64,000 nt of DNA from JAIPEI01 sp964443135. Its GTDB lineage: Bacteria; Desulfobacterota; DSM-4660; Desulfatiglandales; HGW-15. The translations under genes were made by a program, and so were the position numbers. Every line of letters starts with the position of its first letter. Within the stretch, counting starts at the first letter, position 1. The stretch spans positions 62,001 through 126,000 of the forward strand of contig CAYUBQ010000003.1 in assembly GCA_964443135.1 (NCBI GenBank), written 5' to 3'. Of this stretch, positions 31,376 through 40,056 are shown one piece after another. The notes beneath the pieces are model-generated. The model had not been told where the DNA came from. It saw only the letters and a list, made by a program, of their open reading frames with translations, and ran no database searches.

Positions 31376-31534
31376 GTGGGCAGGCCCAACTACAAGTTTC
31401 AAAAGCGACAGAAGGAGCTGGCGAAACAGAAAAAAAAGGAAGAAAAGCGAAAGCGCAAGCAGGAGAAGCGAGAGGAGACCTCGGAAGACCGTCCGGACGA
31501 GACCGAAGAGGCGGGTCCCGAGGAAACGGCCTGA
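31376..31534 (+). CDS. Lysine/glutamate-rich small protein
   Basis: A 52-residue, strongly charged protein: RPNYKFQKRQKELAKQKKKE and KRKRKQEKREETSEDRPDET. The PNYKFxKRxKE(L/I)AR opening is common in small conserved proteins of proteobacteria thought to bind nucleic acid or ribosomes, though unproven. The start is GTG at 31376 with GAAGGA eight bases upstream; no ATG fits. It diverges from DUF488-tpx. Confidence 0.65.
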   Translation: MGRPNYKFQKRQKELAKQKKKEEKRKRKQEKREETSEDRPDETEEAGPEETA

Positions 31535-31597
31535 GGCGCACCCGGGGTGATCGACTCCTTCGTCCCGACGGCGGAAAGGTCTGCGGACGGCCCTGGT

Positions 31598-33022
31598 CTA
31601 CCGGGGCTCGAACTGCCGCTTGGCCGCCAGGAAGGCGGGAAGGTGGCGGGCCAGGTGCCACAGGCTGTGGCGGTGCTGCCAGAGTCGCCTGCGGAACCTT
31701 TTCCGCCAAGCCGGGCTCGTGTAGAAACGCTTCACGTGGCGGTTGTAGAGCGCTTCCAGGATCTCCCGGGAGGAGATCCCCCCGGGGAGGAACACGAAGT
31801 TCAGGCAGTTCATCTTCCGCCAGTCCTCCTCCAGCTCGCCCTGCTCGTGGATGGAGGACCAGACGGGCGCGCCGGGAAAGGGCGTGAACTTGCTCATGTT
31901 CATGTCGTCCAGGTCCAGGGAGAGCACGAAGTCGCCGGTCCTTCGAATCGAGGCCTCGGTCTCGCCCGGGAGGCCCATCATGAAGAGGCCCTTGACCCGG
32001 AGCCCGGCCGACTGAATCCGCCGCACCGTCTCCCGGGCCTCCTCCATTCGGACCCCCGGCTTGTGCAGCTCCATCAGGTCCGGGTCCCCCGTTTCGATCC
32101 CCACCGAGATCATGAGACAACCCGCCCGTTTCAGCATGCGGAGGAGGTCGTCGTCCGCGTGTCCCACACGGAGAGCGCAGTTGAAGCGGAGGCCGAGGGG
32201 CTTGGACTCGAGCAGCCTGCAGAGCCGGGCGATCCGCCGGCGGTCCATGGTGAACAGATCGTCGTAGAAGTTGATGTGGCGGATGCCGAAGCGGGTTCGG
32301 AGGTAGCTCATGTGCTCGTAGACGTAGTCGGCGGAGTGGGACCGGAAACCCTGCCGGAACACGGATCGGTCGCAGTAGGAGCAGCGGTAGACGCAACCCC
32401 GGCTGGTGACCATGGTGGCGCCGGGACGGTCGATGTAGCTGAAGAGGGGAAGATGGTACGCCGAAGGAAAGCCGGCCAGCTTCTCGTAGGCGGGGAAGGG
32501 CAGCGCGTCCAGGTCGGGGATGGGTTTCCGGGGCGGGTTGGTGACGGGCCGTCCCCCGTCCCTCCACACCAGGCCGGGGATGGTGGAGGGGGCGTTTCCG
32601 GCGGCCAGCTCGGAGAGGGTGATCTCGCCCTCCCCCAGGCAGAGGCAGTCGATCGCCTGGAACTCACGCAGCAGCCGCTCCCCCAGGGAGGAGACGTGGA
32701 CCCCGCCGAAGACCACGCGGGTTCCGGGTGCGGCCCGCTTGATGCGGCAAGCCAGATCGTAACCCTCCAGGAATCCCGAGGTGGTGGCCGAGAGCCCCAC
32801 CAGGTCCGGGGCATGAGACAGGATCGCGCTCGCGTGGCCGTCCGGGATCCGGGGGGCCTCCGGTCCGAGCCCGTCGTGGACGCGCACGTCGTGGCCGTCG
32901 CGCTCGAGGCAGGCGGCCATGGACAGAATTCCCAACGGGGCCATGCGGTTGGCGGTCGGGGTGACGTCTTTTTTCCCCGGCATCCAGTTGGAACCGGCGG
33001 GGTGGACGAGGACGATCCTCAT
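31598..33022 (-). CDS. B12-binding radical SAM protein
   Basis: A 474-residue protein with an N-terminal cobalamin-binding domain (IVLVHPAGSNW; NRMAPLGILSMAACLERDGH; VFGGVHVSSLGE) and a radical SAM core with the cluster motif GCVYRCSYCDRS (about residue 205), then RHINFYDDLFTMD, ISVGIETGDPDLM and GLFMMGLPGETEASI. Such class B enzymes often methylate unreactive carbons or modify lipids and natural products. No partner gene gives the substrate. GGAG lies ten bases before the ATG. Confidence 0.85.
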   Translation of the reverse strand: MRIVLVHPAGSNWMPGKKDVTPTANRMAPLGILSMAACLERDGHDVRVHDGLGPEAPRIPDGHASAILSHAPDLVGLSATTSGFLEGYDLACRIKRAAPGTRVVFGGVHVSSLGERLLREFQAIDCLCLGEGEITLSELAAGNAPSTIPGLVWRDGGRPVTNPPRKPIPDLDALPFPAYEKLAGFPSAYHLPLFSYIDRPGATMVTSRGCVYRCSYCDRSVFRQGFRSHSADYVYEHMSYLRTRFGIRHINFYDDLFTMDRRRIARLCRLLESKPLGLRFNCALRVGHADDDLLRMLKRAGCLMISVGIETGDPDLMELHKPGVRMEEARETVRRIQSAGLRVKGLFMMGLPGETEASIRRTGDFVLSLDLDDMNMSKFTPFPGAPVWSSIHEQGELEEDWRKMNCLNFVFLPGGISSREILEALYNRHVKRFYTSPAWRKRFRRRLWQHRHSLWHLARHLPAFLAAKRQFEPR

Positions 33023-33246
33023 GACGGGCTCCGCTTCCGGGACCTCCGCCGTCCTCGACGGCGGATGAATGGTCACTGTACCACGATCGAGCACGGGTCG
33101 CACGTCCTGATCGGGCGCCCGTGAATGCCGGCCGGGGAACCCGGTTCGGGCGTGGTCGGGGCGCAGGGTGCCCCTGCGGCAATGGGATGGACATTCGGGC
33201 GTGATTTGGGTAGATTCGGAATCGATTGTGCGTCCCTGCCCGGGCG

Positions 33247-33566
33247 ATTGACGCATTCGCAGAAACCCGCTCACGCGCCGCTGGGGAGGGTATCACCTGT
33301 TGAAATCTCGTGGGCAGATCTCGAGGATTCGGGTTTTTTGCGACTCCATCAGGATTGACGCATTCGCAGAAACCCGCTCACGCGCCGCTGGGGAGGGTAT
33401 CACCTGTTGAAATCTCGTGGGCAGATCTCGAGGATTCGGGTTTTTTGCGACTCCATCAGGATTGACGCATTCGCAGAAACCCGCTCACGCGCCGCTGGGG
33501 ACGATATCACCTGTTGAAATTCCAGGGGCAGATCTCGAGGATTCGGGTTTTTGCGACGCCATCACG
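33247..33566 (+). repeat. Three tandem copies of a ~107-bp interspersed repeat
   Basis: Unit starts at 33247, 33354 and 33461, a period of 107. Units 1 and 2 look identical; unit 3 differs at several places. Each unit begins ATTGACGCATTCGCAGAAAC and ends with CGGGTTTTTTGCGACTCCAT, so its ends are imperfect inverted repeats (CGCAGAAACCCG / CGGGTTTTTTGCG), as in MITEs. Further copies occur at 56788 and 61557 and a partial one at 49757. The array ends 25 bp before the aminotransferase start. Confidence 0.85.
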
Positions 33567-33591
33567 ATTCTACTCAACGGAGGTTGTGGTC

Positions 33592-34764
33592 ATGCCGATA
33601 GCGGAACGAATGGTGGGTATGGTGGAAGGCTCTTCCATGATTCGAAAGATGTTCGAGGAGGGGGCCCGGCTCAAGGCGGAGCACGGAGCCGACAAGGTGT
33701 TCGACTTCTCCCTCGGCAACCCGGACCTCCCCCCGCCCCAGGCATTCAAGCGGGCGCTGGTGGAGCTGATCGAGGATCCTTCCACGAGCCACGGCTACAT
33801 GCCGAACCAGGGGTACCCGCAGGTGCGGCAGACGGTGTCCGGCTACATCCGGGAGGAGTACGGGGTGGAGATCCCCCCCGAGCTGATCGTCATGACCGTG
33901 GGCGCGGCCGGCGCGCTCAACGACTCCCTGACCGCCCTGATCAACCCGGGGGAGGAGGTCCTCGTGCCGTCCCCCTACTTCGTGGGATACAACCAGTACG
34001 CCTTCCAGGCGGGCGCCGTGGTCAAGACGGCGGAGACGGACCAGGCGTTCCGGCCGGACTTCGAGGCCCTGGAGCGGGCCGTCACCGAGAGGACGCGGGT
34101 CGTGCTCATCAACTCGCCCAACAACCCCACGGGCGTGGTCTACACGGCGGACGAGCTGAAGGGGTTCGGCGACCTGCTGGAGCAGGCCAGCCGCAGGTAC
34201 GGGAAACGCATCTACCTCATCTCCGACGAACCGTACCGGAAGATCGCCTACGACGTGGAGGTGCCGTCCGTGTTTCAGGCCTACCCCCACTCCATCCTGG
34301 TCACCTCCTACTCCAAGGAGCTGTCCCTGGCCGGGGAGCGCATCGGCTACCTGGCCGTCAACCCGGCGGCCGAGGACGCGGCCCAGGTGGCGGCCGCAGC
34401 GGCGGTCTCGAACACCATGCTCTACGTCAACGCCCCCAGCCTGTTCCAGCTGGCCATCGCAAAGGTCATGGGAATCTCCGTGGACGTCTCCATCTACCGA
34501 AGGCGGCGCGACCTTCTCTGTGAGGGGCTCCGAAAGGCGGGGTACGTGTTCGTGGAGCCGAAGGGGGCGTTCTACCTGTTCCCCGAGACGCCCATCGAGG
34601 ACGACGTGGAGTTCTGCCGAATCCTGATGGAGGAGCTCATCCTGGCGGTGCCGGGAAGCGGCTTCGGCAGGGGCGGCCATTTCCGGCTCTCCTACGCCGT
34701 GCCGGATCAGGCCATATCCGGCGCCATGGAGGGGTTTGTGCGGGCCGTGGACAGGGCGTCCTGA
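33592..34764 (+). CDS. PLP-dependent aminotransferase class I/II
   Basis: A 390-residue fold type I enzyme: FDFSLGNPDLPPPQAF, GYMPNQGYPQVRQTVSGYI, GAAGALND, INSPNNPTGVVYT, ISDEPYRKIAYD, and the PLP lysine in SYSKELSLAGERIGY. The conserved Arg for the substrate carboxylate is in FRLSYAVP. The subgroup resembles aspartate/'AspB-like' aminotransferases of anaerobes; the substrate is not determinable. GGAGG lies nine bases before the ATG. It directly follows the tandem repeat array, which may supply its promoter. Confidence 0.88.
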   Translation: MPIAERMVGMVEGSSMIRKMFEEGARLKAEHGADKVFDFSLGNPDLPPPQAFKRALVELIEDPSTSHGYMPNQGYPQVRQTVSGYIREEYGVEIPPELIVMTVGAAGALNDSLTALINPGEEVLVPSPYFVGYNQYAFQAGAVVKTAETDQAFRPDFEALERAVTERTRVVLINSPNNPTGVVYTADELKGFGDLLEQASRRYGKRIYLISDEPYRKIAYDVEVPSVFQAYPHSILVTSYSKELSLAGERIGYLAVNPAAEDAAQVAAAAAVSNTMLYVNAPSLFQLAIAKVMGISVDVSIYRRRRDLLCEGLRKAGYVFVEPKGAFYLFPETPIEDDVEFCRILMEELILAVPGSGFGRGGHFRLSYAVPDQAISGAMEGFVRAVDRAS

Positions 34765-34796
34765 TCGAAGACGATCGCATCGGAGCGGTGAGTGGA

Positions 34797-35021
34797 ATGG
34801 ACGCCGATCTCCTGCTGTCGGAGGCCGTCGAAGGCGTTCGGCGGAGGCACGGGCTCGGCCGACGGATCTGCCTGGGGTACGAGCGGCCTCCGGAGCGTTC
34901 GGTGGACGGGACCATGACCTGCCCGAGGTGCGGCGGTCTTCTGGACTACACCGTTTCCTCCTACGACGGCGCCACCCGCGGTCGGTGCCGGACGAGCGGT
35001 TGCCTCCGCTGGACCGAGTGA
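34797..35021 (+). CDS. Small zinc-ribbon protein
   Basis: A 74-residue protein: DADLLLSEAVEGVRRRHGLG, then MTCPRCGGLLDYTVSSYDGA and RGRCRTSGCLRWTE. The two Cys pairs (CPRC and CRTSGC) make a zinc ribbon. It begins 33 bp after the aminotransferase. The frame also allows GTG at 34788, but GGAG is then too close, so I chose the ATG at 34797. Function unknown. Confidence 0.6.
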   Translation: MDADLLLSEAVEGVRRRHGLGRRICLGYERPPERSVDGTMTCPRCGGLLDYTVSSYDGATRGRCRTSGCLRWTE

Positions 35022-35184
35022 GATGCTACACCCGGACGGCGAGGGTAGGTCTCGAGATCTTCTCATGGTTCCCATGGCTGCCTCCCTGCGTTCTTCCCGG
35101 TCCGTTCCGACCCTCACAGGCTGGTCTCGACGGGGCGCCGGGTCGAGATCGGGGCACTACCTCGAAAATCCCGCACGCTTTTCC

Positions 35185-35212
35185 TTGACAACGGGTCAAA
35201 CAGGATTAAAAT
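35185..35212 (+). promoter_or_regulatory. Sigma-70 promoter
   Basis: TTGACA (35185-35190), 16 bases, TAAAAT (35207-35212), in a stretch that is noticeably richer in A/T than its surroundings. It faces the 65-residue Cys-rich gene at 35398. Confidence 0.6.
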
Positions 35213-35397
35213 CCCCTCGGTCTTCGAGCGGTGAGTTCCGCGAACCCCGCGCCGGACGGTCGGATGGAGCCCTCCGACCCTTCCGCCGCCGGATCCGCGG
35301 AGACCGTTTCGAGCAACAGGTGCTCCCTTGGAGCCCGTGCACCCCGAACGTGACGGGGCGCATTCTCTATTTCGATGGAACTGAGGAGGAAAGAGCC
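35213..35397 (+). other. Long untranslated leader
   Basis: About 180 bases lie between the promoter at 35185 and the GTG at 35398. I see no reading frame with a ribosome site in it and no riboswitch I can name. The stretch 35022-35184 before the promoter also holds nothing I can support. Confidence 0.35.
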
Positions 35398-35595
35398 GTG
35401 CTTTACTACACCAACCATCACCTGAATTTCGTCCGGTCTGCGTCGCAGGTCGGGCTCCCGGCCTCGGGCCGCTGCCCGTTCTGCCAGGACGAGCTGCCCG
35501 ACTGCGACTGCGGCTGCGGCACCGCGGGCGGGCGGAAACGCGCCGCCGGAAACAGGGTCTCCAGGCGGCGGACGGGGAGAAAGCGGCTGTTCTGA
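35398..35595 (+). CDS. Small cysteine-rich basic protein
   Basis: A 65-residue protein: LYYTNHHLNFVRSASQVGLP, then a Cys cluster CPFCQDELPDCDCGCGTAGG and a basic tail ending in RRRTGRKRLF. Seven residues before the tail the six cysteines (CPFC, CDCGC) could bind zinc or a cluster. GAGGAGGAAAG lies just upstream of the GTG start, which decides it. No family recognised. Confidence 0.6.
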   Translation: MLYYTNHHLNFVRSASQVGLPASGRCPFCQDELPDCDCGCGTAGGRKRAAGNRVSRRRTGRKRLF

Positions 35596-35633
35596 ACCGC
35601 ACGGACGCGACGCGGGACATCGAGAGGACCCGA

Positions 35634-35660
35634 GGGCGGGATCAAGATCCCGCCCTTTTT
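35634..35660 (+). terminator. Rho-independent terminator
   Basis: GGGCGGGATC-AA-GATCCCGCCC followed by TTTTT: a perfect ten-pair stem with a two-base gap and a T run. It ends the transcript of the Cys-rich gene. Confidence 0.9.
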
Positions 35661-35715
35661 CGTGGCAAGCGGGCACGGCCGAGCCGCCGCCGAAAGGATG
35701 CCGCGTGTTGCCGCG

Positions 35716-35744
35716 TTGACACGGGTCCGGGGGGCGGCTATCCT
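35716..35744 (+). promoter_or_regulatory. Sigma-70 promoter of the PLD-VTT operon
   Basis: TTGACA (35716-35721), 17 bases, TATCCT (35739-35744). The predicted start near 35751 lies well upstream of the GTG at 35883 and argues against the TTG at 35757 as start codon. Confidence 0.65.
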
Positions 35745-35882
35745 TTCGGCAAGCCGTTGGTATCGGAGCGGTCCCGGGGGACGGAACGGAGCTGCAGTGC
35801 TTCTCGTCGCCTCACCGGGAGCGGAGGCGCCTCGGACGGCTTTCTCCGGGATGCCTTTCAAGAGACGGGTTCGAGGGGATCG

Positions 35883-38006
35883 GTGGACAGGGAAACCGAA
35901 AGCGGAAACGGCCGCATTGTCGAGCCGGGGCGAAACTGCTGGCGCACGGAGCGCGCGGAGCGGCTGGCGTTCATCGTGGACGCGGCCGGCTACTTCGAGG
36001 CCTTCAGACAGGCGGCGAGCCGGGCCGAGAGGAGCCTCTACATCGCCGCCTGGGACATCAACAGCCGCACTCTTCTGGGGAAAGACGACGACAACCGGGA
36101 AGAGCTGGGCGACTTTCTGAACCGCCTGGCCGCCGGAAACCCGGACCTGGAGATTTCCATCCTGTCCTGGGATTTTTCCGTGATCTACGTCTTGGAACGG
36201 GAGATCCTCCCGCTGTTCAACCTGGGGTGGAAGACCCACCCGAGCATCCGGTTCCGGATGGACGCGGAACACCCGGTGGGGGCCTCCCAGCACCAGAAGA
36301 TCGTGGTGGTGGACGATGCGCTGGCCTTCTGCGGGGGCATCGACATCACCAAGAACCGCTGGGACACGCCGGAGCACCGGGCAAGGGATCCCAGGAGGGT
36401 GAACCCGGAAGGCAAGCCCTACCGGCCTTTTCACGACGTGCAGGCGGCCGTGGCGGGGCCGGCCGCCGCCGCTCTGGGAGACCTGTTTCGCGAGCGATGG
36501 CATCGCGCGACCGGGGAGGAGCTGAAGCCGCCGGCCGGCGGAGGAACCTCCCCCTGGCCGCAGGGGCTGCCATCCGATCTCGACGACGTGAAGGTGGGCA
36601 TCGCCAGGACCTACCCCGCCTACAAGGGAAACCCGGAGGTGCGGGAGGTGAAGGCGCTCCACGAGGATGCCATCGCCTCGGCCCGCAGGACCATCTACAT
36701 GGAAAACCAGTACCTGACCTCCCGCGCCGTGACCCGCGCCCTGTCCGAGAGCCTCTCGGCCCCGGATGGGCCCGAGGTCGTCCTGGTGCTGCCCGGGAGG
36801 AGCGACGGGTGGCTCGAGCAGAGCACCATGGACCACCTGCGGCGCCGGATCCTCCAGCACCTCCGCCGGGTGGATCGAGGCGGGCGCCTGAGGGTCTACC
36901 AGCCGGTCCTCGACCGGTCCGGCACGTCTCCGGTGGTTCACGCCAAGGTCACGATCGTGGACGACCGGTTGATCCGGGTGGGCTCCTCCAACCTCAGCAA
37001 CCGCTCCATGGGGCTGGACTCGGAGTGCGACCTGGTCATAGACGCGGCGGGGGACCCCCGCGTCGAGGAGGCCGCGGTCGCGTTCCGGGATCGCCTGCTG
37101 GCGGAGCATTTGGGAAGGGAGCCCCGGGAGGTCCGGGAAGCCCGGCGGGAGAGCGGTTCCCTGATCCGGACCGTCGAGGACCTCCGGGGCGGTGAGCGAA
37201 CCCTGGAACCTTTGAACATCGAGGAAGGCGGCTCCGTGGACGAGCCGGAGTTTCTGTCGGACATCCCGTTCGTGGACCCGGAGCGCCCGGCCGCGATCGA
37301 GGAGCTGACGGACCGGTTCCTGGCCGAAGAAGAGGAGGAGCCTTCCCGCTACCCGATCCTGGTCTACCTGTCCGTTCTCGGGGGGCTGCTGTTGCTCGCG
37401 GCGCTGTGGCGGTTCACCCCCATGGGGGACTGGTTGACGCGGGAGCGGATCCTCGCGCTGGGCGCCCTGCTCGAGGGCACCCTGGGCATGCCCCTGGGGG
37501 TGCTCGCCGCCTACGTAGTCGGCGGCTTGATCGTGCTGCCCGTCACCCTGCTCCACGCCGTAACCGGGGTGGCCTTCTCCTTCCCCCTGGGGTTTCTGTA
37601 CGCCCTGTCCGGGTCCCTCCTGAGTGCGGCGGCCACCTACTGGATCGGGCGCCTTCTGGGCAAGGACGCCGTCCGGCGATTGGGCGGAAAGCGGCTCAAC
37701 CGGATCAGCCGGCGGCTGGCGCGCCAGGGATGGCTCACCGTGGTGGTGGTCCGGAATCTTCCGGTGGCGCCCTTTTCCGTGGTCAACCTGATCGTGGGAG
37801 CGTCCAGGATCGGTTTCAAGGACTACCTCGTGGGCACCGCCCTCGGAATGGCGCCGAGCATCCTGGCGATCACCATCTTTGCGGACCGGCTCTTCCGCCT
37901 GATCCGAGAGCCGTCCTGGGGGAACCTCGCCTGGGCCGGCCTCGTGATGGTCTTCCTGGGCGGCGCCGCCTGGTGGTTGAAGTGGCGTCTCAGGCGCAGC
38001 AGCTGA
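35883..38006 (+). CDS. Phospholipase D-like protein fused to a VTT/DedA membrane domain
   Basis: A 707-residue two-part protein. The N-terminal half has two HKD motifs: HQKIVVVDDALAFCGGID (about residue 136) and HAKVTIVDDRLIRVGSSN (about 353), the pair that forms one phospholipase D active site. The C-terminal half is a VTT (SNARE-associated/DedA) membrane domain with five or so helices and FSFPLGFLYALSGSLLSAAA and RNLPVAPFSVVNLIVGASRI. It should act on phospholipids at the membrane. GTG at 35883 (GAGGGG upstream) is chosen over TTG at 35757. Confidence 0.85.
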   Translation: MDRETESGNGRIVEPGRNCWRTERAERLAFIVDAAGYFEAFRQAASRAERSLYIAAWDINSRTLLGKDDDNREELGDFLNRLAAGNPDLEISILSWDFSVIYVLEREILPLFNLGWKTHPSIRFRMDAEHPVGASQHQKIVVVDDALAFCGGIDITKNRWDTPEHRARDPRRVNPEGKPYRPFHDVQAAVAGPAAAALGDLFRERWHRATGEELKPPAGGGTSPWPQGLPSDLDDVKVGIARTYPAYKGNPEVREVKALHEDAIASARRTIYMENQYLTSRAVTRALSESLSAPDGPEVVLVLPGRSDGWLEQSTMDHLRRRILQHLRRVDRGGRLRVYQPVLDRSGTSPVVHAKVTIVDDRLIRVGSSNLSNRSMGLDSECDLVIDAAGDPRVEEAAVAFRDRLLAEHLGREPREVREARRESGSLIRTVEDLRGGERTLEPLNIEEGGSVDEPEFLSDIPFVDPERPAAIEELTDRFLAEEEEEPSRYPILVYLSVLGGLLLLAALWRFTPMGDWLTRERILALGALLEGTLGMPLGVLAAYVVGGLIVLPVTLLHAVTGVAFSFPLGFLYALSGSLLSAAATYWIGRLLGKDAVRRLGGKRLNRISRRLARQGWLTVVVVRNLPVAPFSVVNLIVGASRIGFKDYLVGTALGMAPSILAITIFADRLFRLIREPSWGNLAWAGLVMVFLGGAAWWLKWRLRRSS

Positions 38007-38023
38007 CCGGGGGGGGGAATCGG

Positions 38024-38731
38024 ATGCCCGGGGCGGAGAAGGACCTCAACACGACCTGCCTGAGGCTGGCGACCTACAACATTCACCAGTGGGTCGGAGG
38101 GGACGGGCGGGCGGACATCGAGCGGGTCCTCTCGGTCATCCGGTCCCTCGACGCGGACCTGATCGCCCTCCAGGAACTGCTGCTCCCCTGGGAGGGGTTC
38201 ACCCAGGAGGATCTGGCCCGTGCGACCTGCATGCAGGTCATTCCCGGCCGAACGCTCTATCGGGGTGACGCGGATTACGGGAACGCCGTCCTGACCCGTC
38301 TGCCGGTGCGGACCACGTGCTCTCTGGAGCTCACGGTCCCGCCGTTCGAGCCCAGGGGCGCCCTCTGCGTGTCTCTGCTCGCCGGGGACGTCCCGGTCAA
38401 GGTCGTCGCCACCCATCTGGGGATGCGGCAACGGGAGCGCCTCCGCCAGCTGGAGGCCCTGATGCCGGAGCTGGAGACGCCCGAGCAGGTCGTGGTCATG
38501 CTGGGCGACATCAACGAGTGGATCCCGCGAAGCCCCGTGCTCGGAAGGCTGCGGGCCGCTTTCGGGCCTCATCCGGCCCCCAGGACCTTTCCTTCCCGCT
38601 TCCCCCTGCTGGCCCTGGACAGGATCCTGGCCAGGCCGCCGGCGTTCGACCGGTTTCCGTGTGCGGTCAGGACCGCTCCGGCGAGGGCCGCCTCGGATCA
38701 CCTGCCCCTGGAGGCGATCCTGCGGGTTTGA
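38024..38731 (+). CDS. Endonuclease/exonuclease/phosphatase family protein
   Basis: A 235-residue protein of the EEP fold: LRLATYNIHQWVGGDG, DLIALQELLLPWEG, YGNAVLTRLPV, VVATHLGMRQRERLRQLEAL, VMLGDINEW and SDHLPLEAIL. The metal and catalytic residues (N, E, D-x-N, D-H) are all present. It follows the PLD-VTT gene by 17 bp, a pairing known for cardiolipin-type or membrane-lipid genes, so it may be a phospholipid or sphingomyelin-type phosphodiesterase (inference). Confidence 0.85.
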   Translation: MPGAEKDLNTTCLRLATYNIHQWVGGDGRADIERVLSVIRSLDADLIALQELLLPWEGFTQEDLARATCMQVIPGRTLYRGDADYGNAVLTRLPVRTTCSLELTVPPFEPRGALCVSLLAGDVPVKVVATHLGMRQRERLRQLEALMPELETPEQVVVMLGDINEWIPRSPVLGRLRAAFGPHPAPRTFPSRFPLLALDRILARPPAFDRFPCAVRTAPARAASDHLPLEAILRV

Positions 38732-38805
38732 ACCCGGGCCCGGAACGGCTGCAAGGGCGGGGCGCATTCGTCAGGAGCGGCCGTGGAGATGAAAGGAGAG
38801 ATCCC

Positions 38806-40053
38806 TTGGGCAAAAGGAACGGCGACCAGAACAATGGACCGGGCCCGTCCGGGGAAACGGGGAGGACCGAACCCTCCGGGGCGTTCCAGGCCCACGACGG
38901 GCTGGGCCGGGTGTTGCCGCCGATCCTCTTTCTCACCCTGATCTTCTTCGTCCATTTCCTGGCCCGGCAGCTCCTCGGTCCCATGCTCCCGGCCATGGAG
39001 CGCGATCTCCGGATCAGTCACGCGGTGAGCGGGCTGTTCATCCTCGTGATGGGGGTGGGGTTCTTCCTGAGCCAGCTCACCGCGGCCTTTCTGACGGCCC
39101 GGTTCGGTTACCGCGCCTGCATCGTGGTCTCCCTGTGGGGGGCCGCCGCGGCCATGGCCGGGGTCGGGCTCGTGGGCTCGGTCTGGGCCCTGTTCGTCGG
39201 GTTTTTCCTCCTGGGCGGTACGGGGGGTTTCTACGTGCCTTCGGGCATCGCGCTGATCAGCGTTCTGGTCCACCCACGGGACTGGGGAAAGGCCATGGGC
39301 ATCCACGAGCTCGCCCCGAACCTGGCCCTCATCGTGGCTCCCTTCTTCGCCACCATGGTGATGGGGCTGGCGTCGTGGCGCTGGGGGTACCTCTCCCTCG
39401 CCGGGTTCCTGGCGGTCACCGGGGCGGTCTACGCGAGACGCGGCGTCGACGCCGCGGCCCGGGGCTCGACCCCCGACGTCCAGCGGATCCTGGAGATTGC
39501 GAAAAACCCGGCCTTCTGGGGGCTGGCCGGGCTCCTCAGCCTGGCGGTCGGCGTGGAAACCGGGGTGTACGCGGTGCTCCCCCTGTTCCTCGTGAACGAG
39601 CGGGGCTTCGATCTCGCCGAGGCCAACCGGATCCTGGGCCTGTCCCGCATCCCGGGTCTGGCGGTGGTCCTTCTCTCGGGCTGGATCACCGACCGCTTGA
39701 GCCCGAGGATCACCCTGCGCCTGGCGCTGGGGGTGACCGGGGTGACCATCGTGGCCTTGGGGCTCGGACCTCGCGACATCGCCGTCCCCGCGGTGTTCGC
39801 CCAGGCCGCGGCCGCGGCCTGCCTGTTCCCCCCGATCCTGTCGGCGGCCTCGGGCATTTCGACGCCGGAAAACAGGGCCCTCACCATCTCCCTGAGCCTG
39901 GCGGTGGCCCCCGTTCTCGGGGGCGGGCTCGTTCCGGCCGGGATCGCCCTGGCCGGCGACCTGGGCTCGTTCGGGCTGGGGCTGGCGGGGGCGGGCGTTC
40001 TGGTCCTGGCGGGCACGGCCCTGGTTCGCTCGCTGAATCGCGGAGCGGGTTGA
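38806..40053 (+). CDS. MFS transporter
   Basis: A 415-residue major facilitator with a soluble N-terminus of about 35 residues and 12 predicted helices; RFGYRACIVVSLWG and GWITDRLSPRITLRLALG mark the loops 2-3 and 8-9. MGIHELAPNLALIVAPFFAT lies in helix 5. The substrate is unknown. The start is a TTG with GAAAGGAG six bases upstream; no ATG fits before the first helix. It converges with the next MFS gene, leaving three bases between stops. Confidence 0.8.
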   Translation: MGKRNGDQNNGPGPSGETGRTEPSGAFQAHDGLGRVLPPILFLTLIFFVHFLARQLLGPMLPAMERDLRISHAVSGLFILVMGVGFFLSQLTAAFLTARFGYRACIVVSLWGAAAAMAGVGLVGSVWALFVGFFLLGGTGGFYVPSGIALISVLVHPRDWGKAMGIHELAPNLALIVAPFFATMVMGLASWRWGYLSLAGFLAVTGAVYARRGVDAAARGSTPDVQRILEIAKNPAFWGLAGLLSLAVGVETGVYAVLPLFLVNERGFDLAEANRILGLSRIPGLAVVLLSGWITDRLSPRITLRLALGVTGVTIVALGLGPRDIAVPAVFAQAAAAACLFPPILSAASGISTPENRALTISLSLAVAPVLGGGLVPAGIALAGDLGSFGLGLAGAGVLVLAGTALVRSLNRGAG

Positions 40054-40056
40054 GGC

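Noticed and set aside
33247..33566. CRISPR array
   Set aside because: The units adjoin directly with a 107-bp period and no unique spacers, and single copies occur elsewhere; no cas genes.
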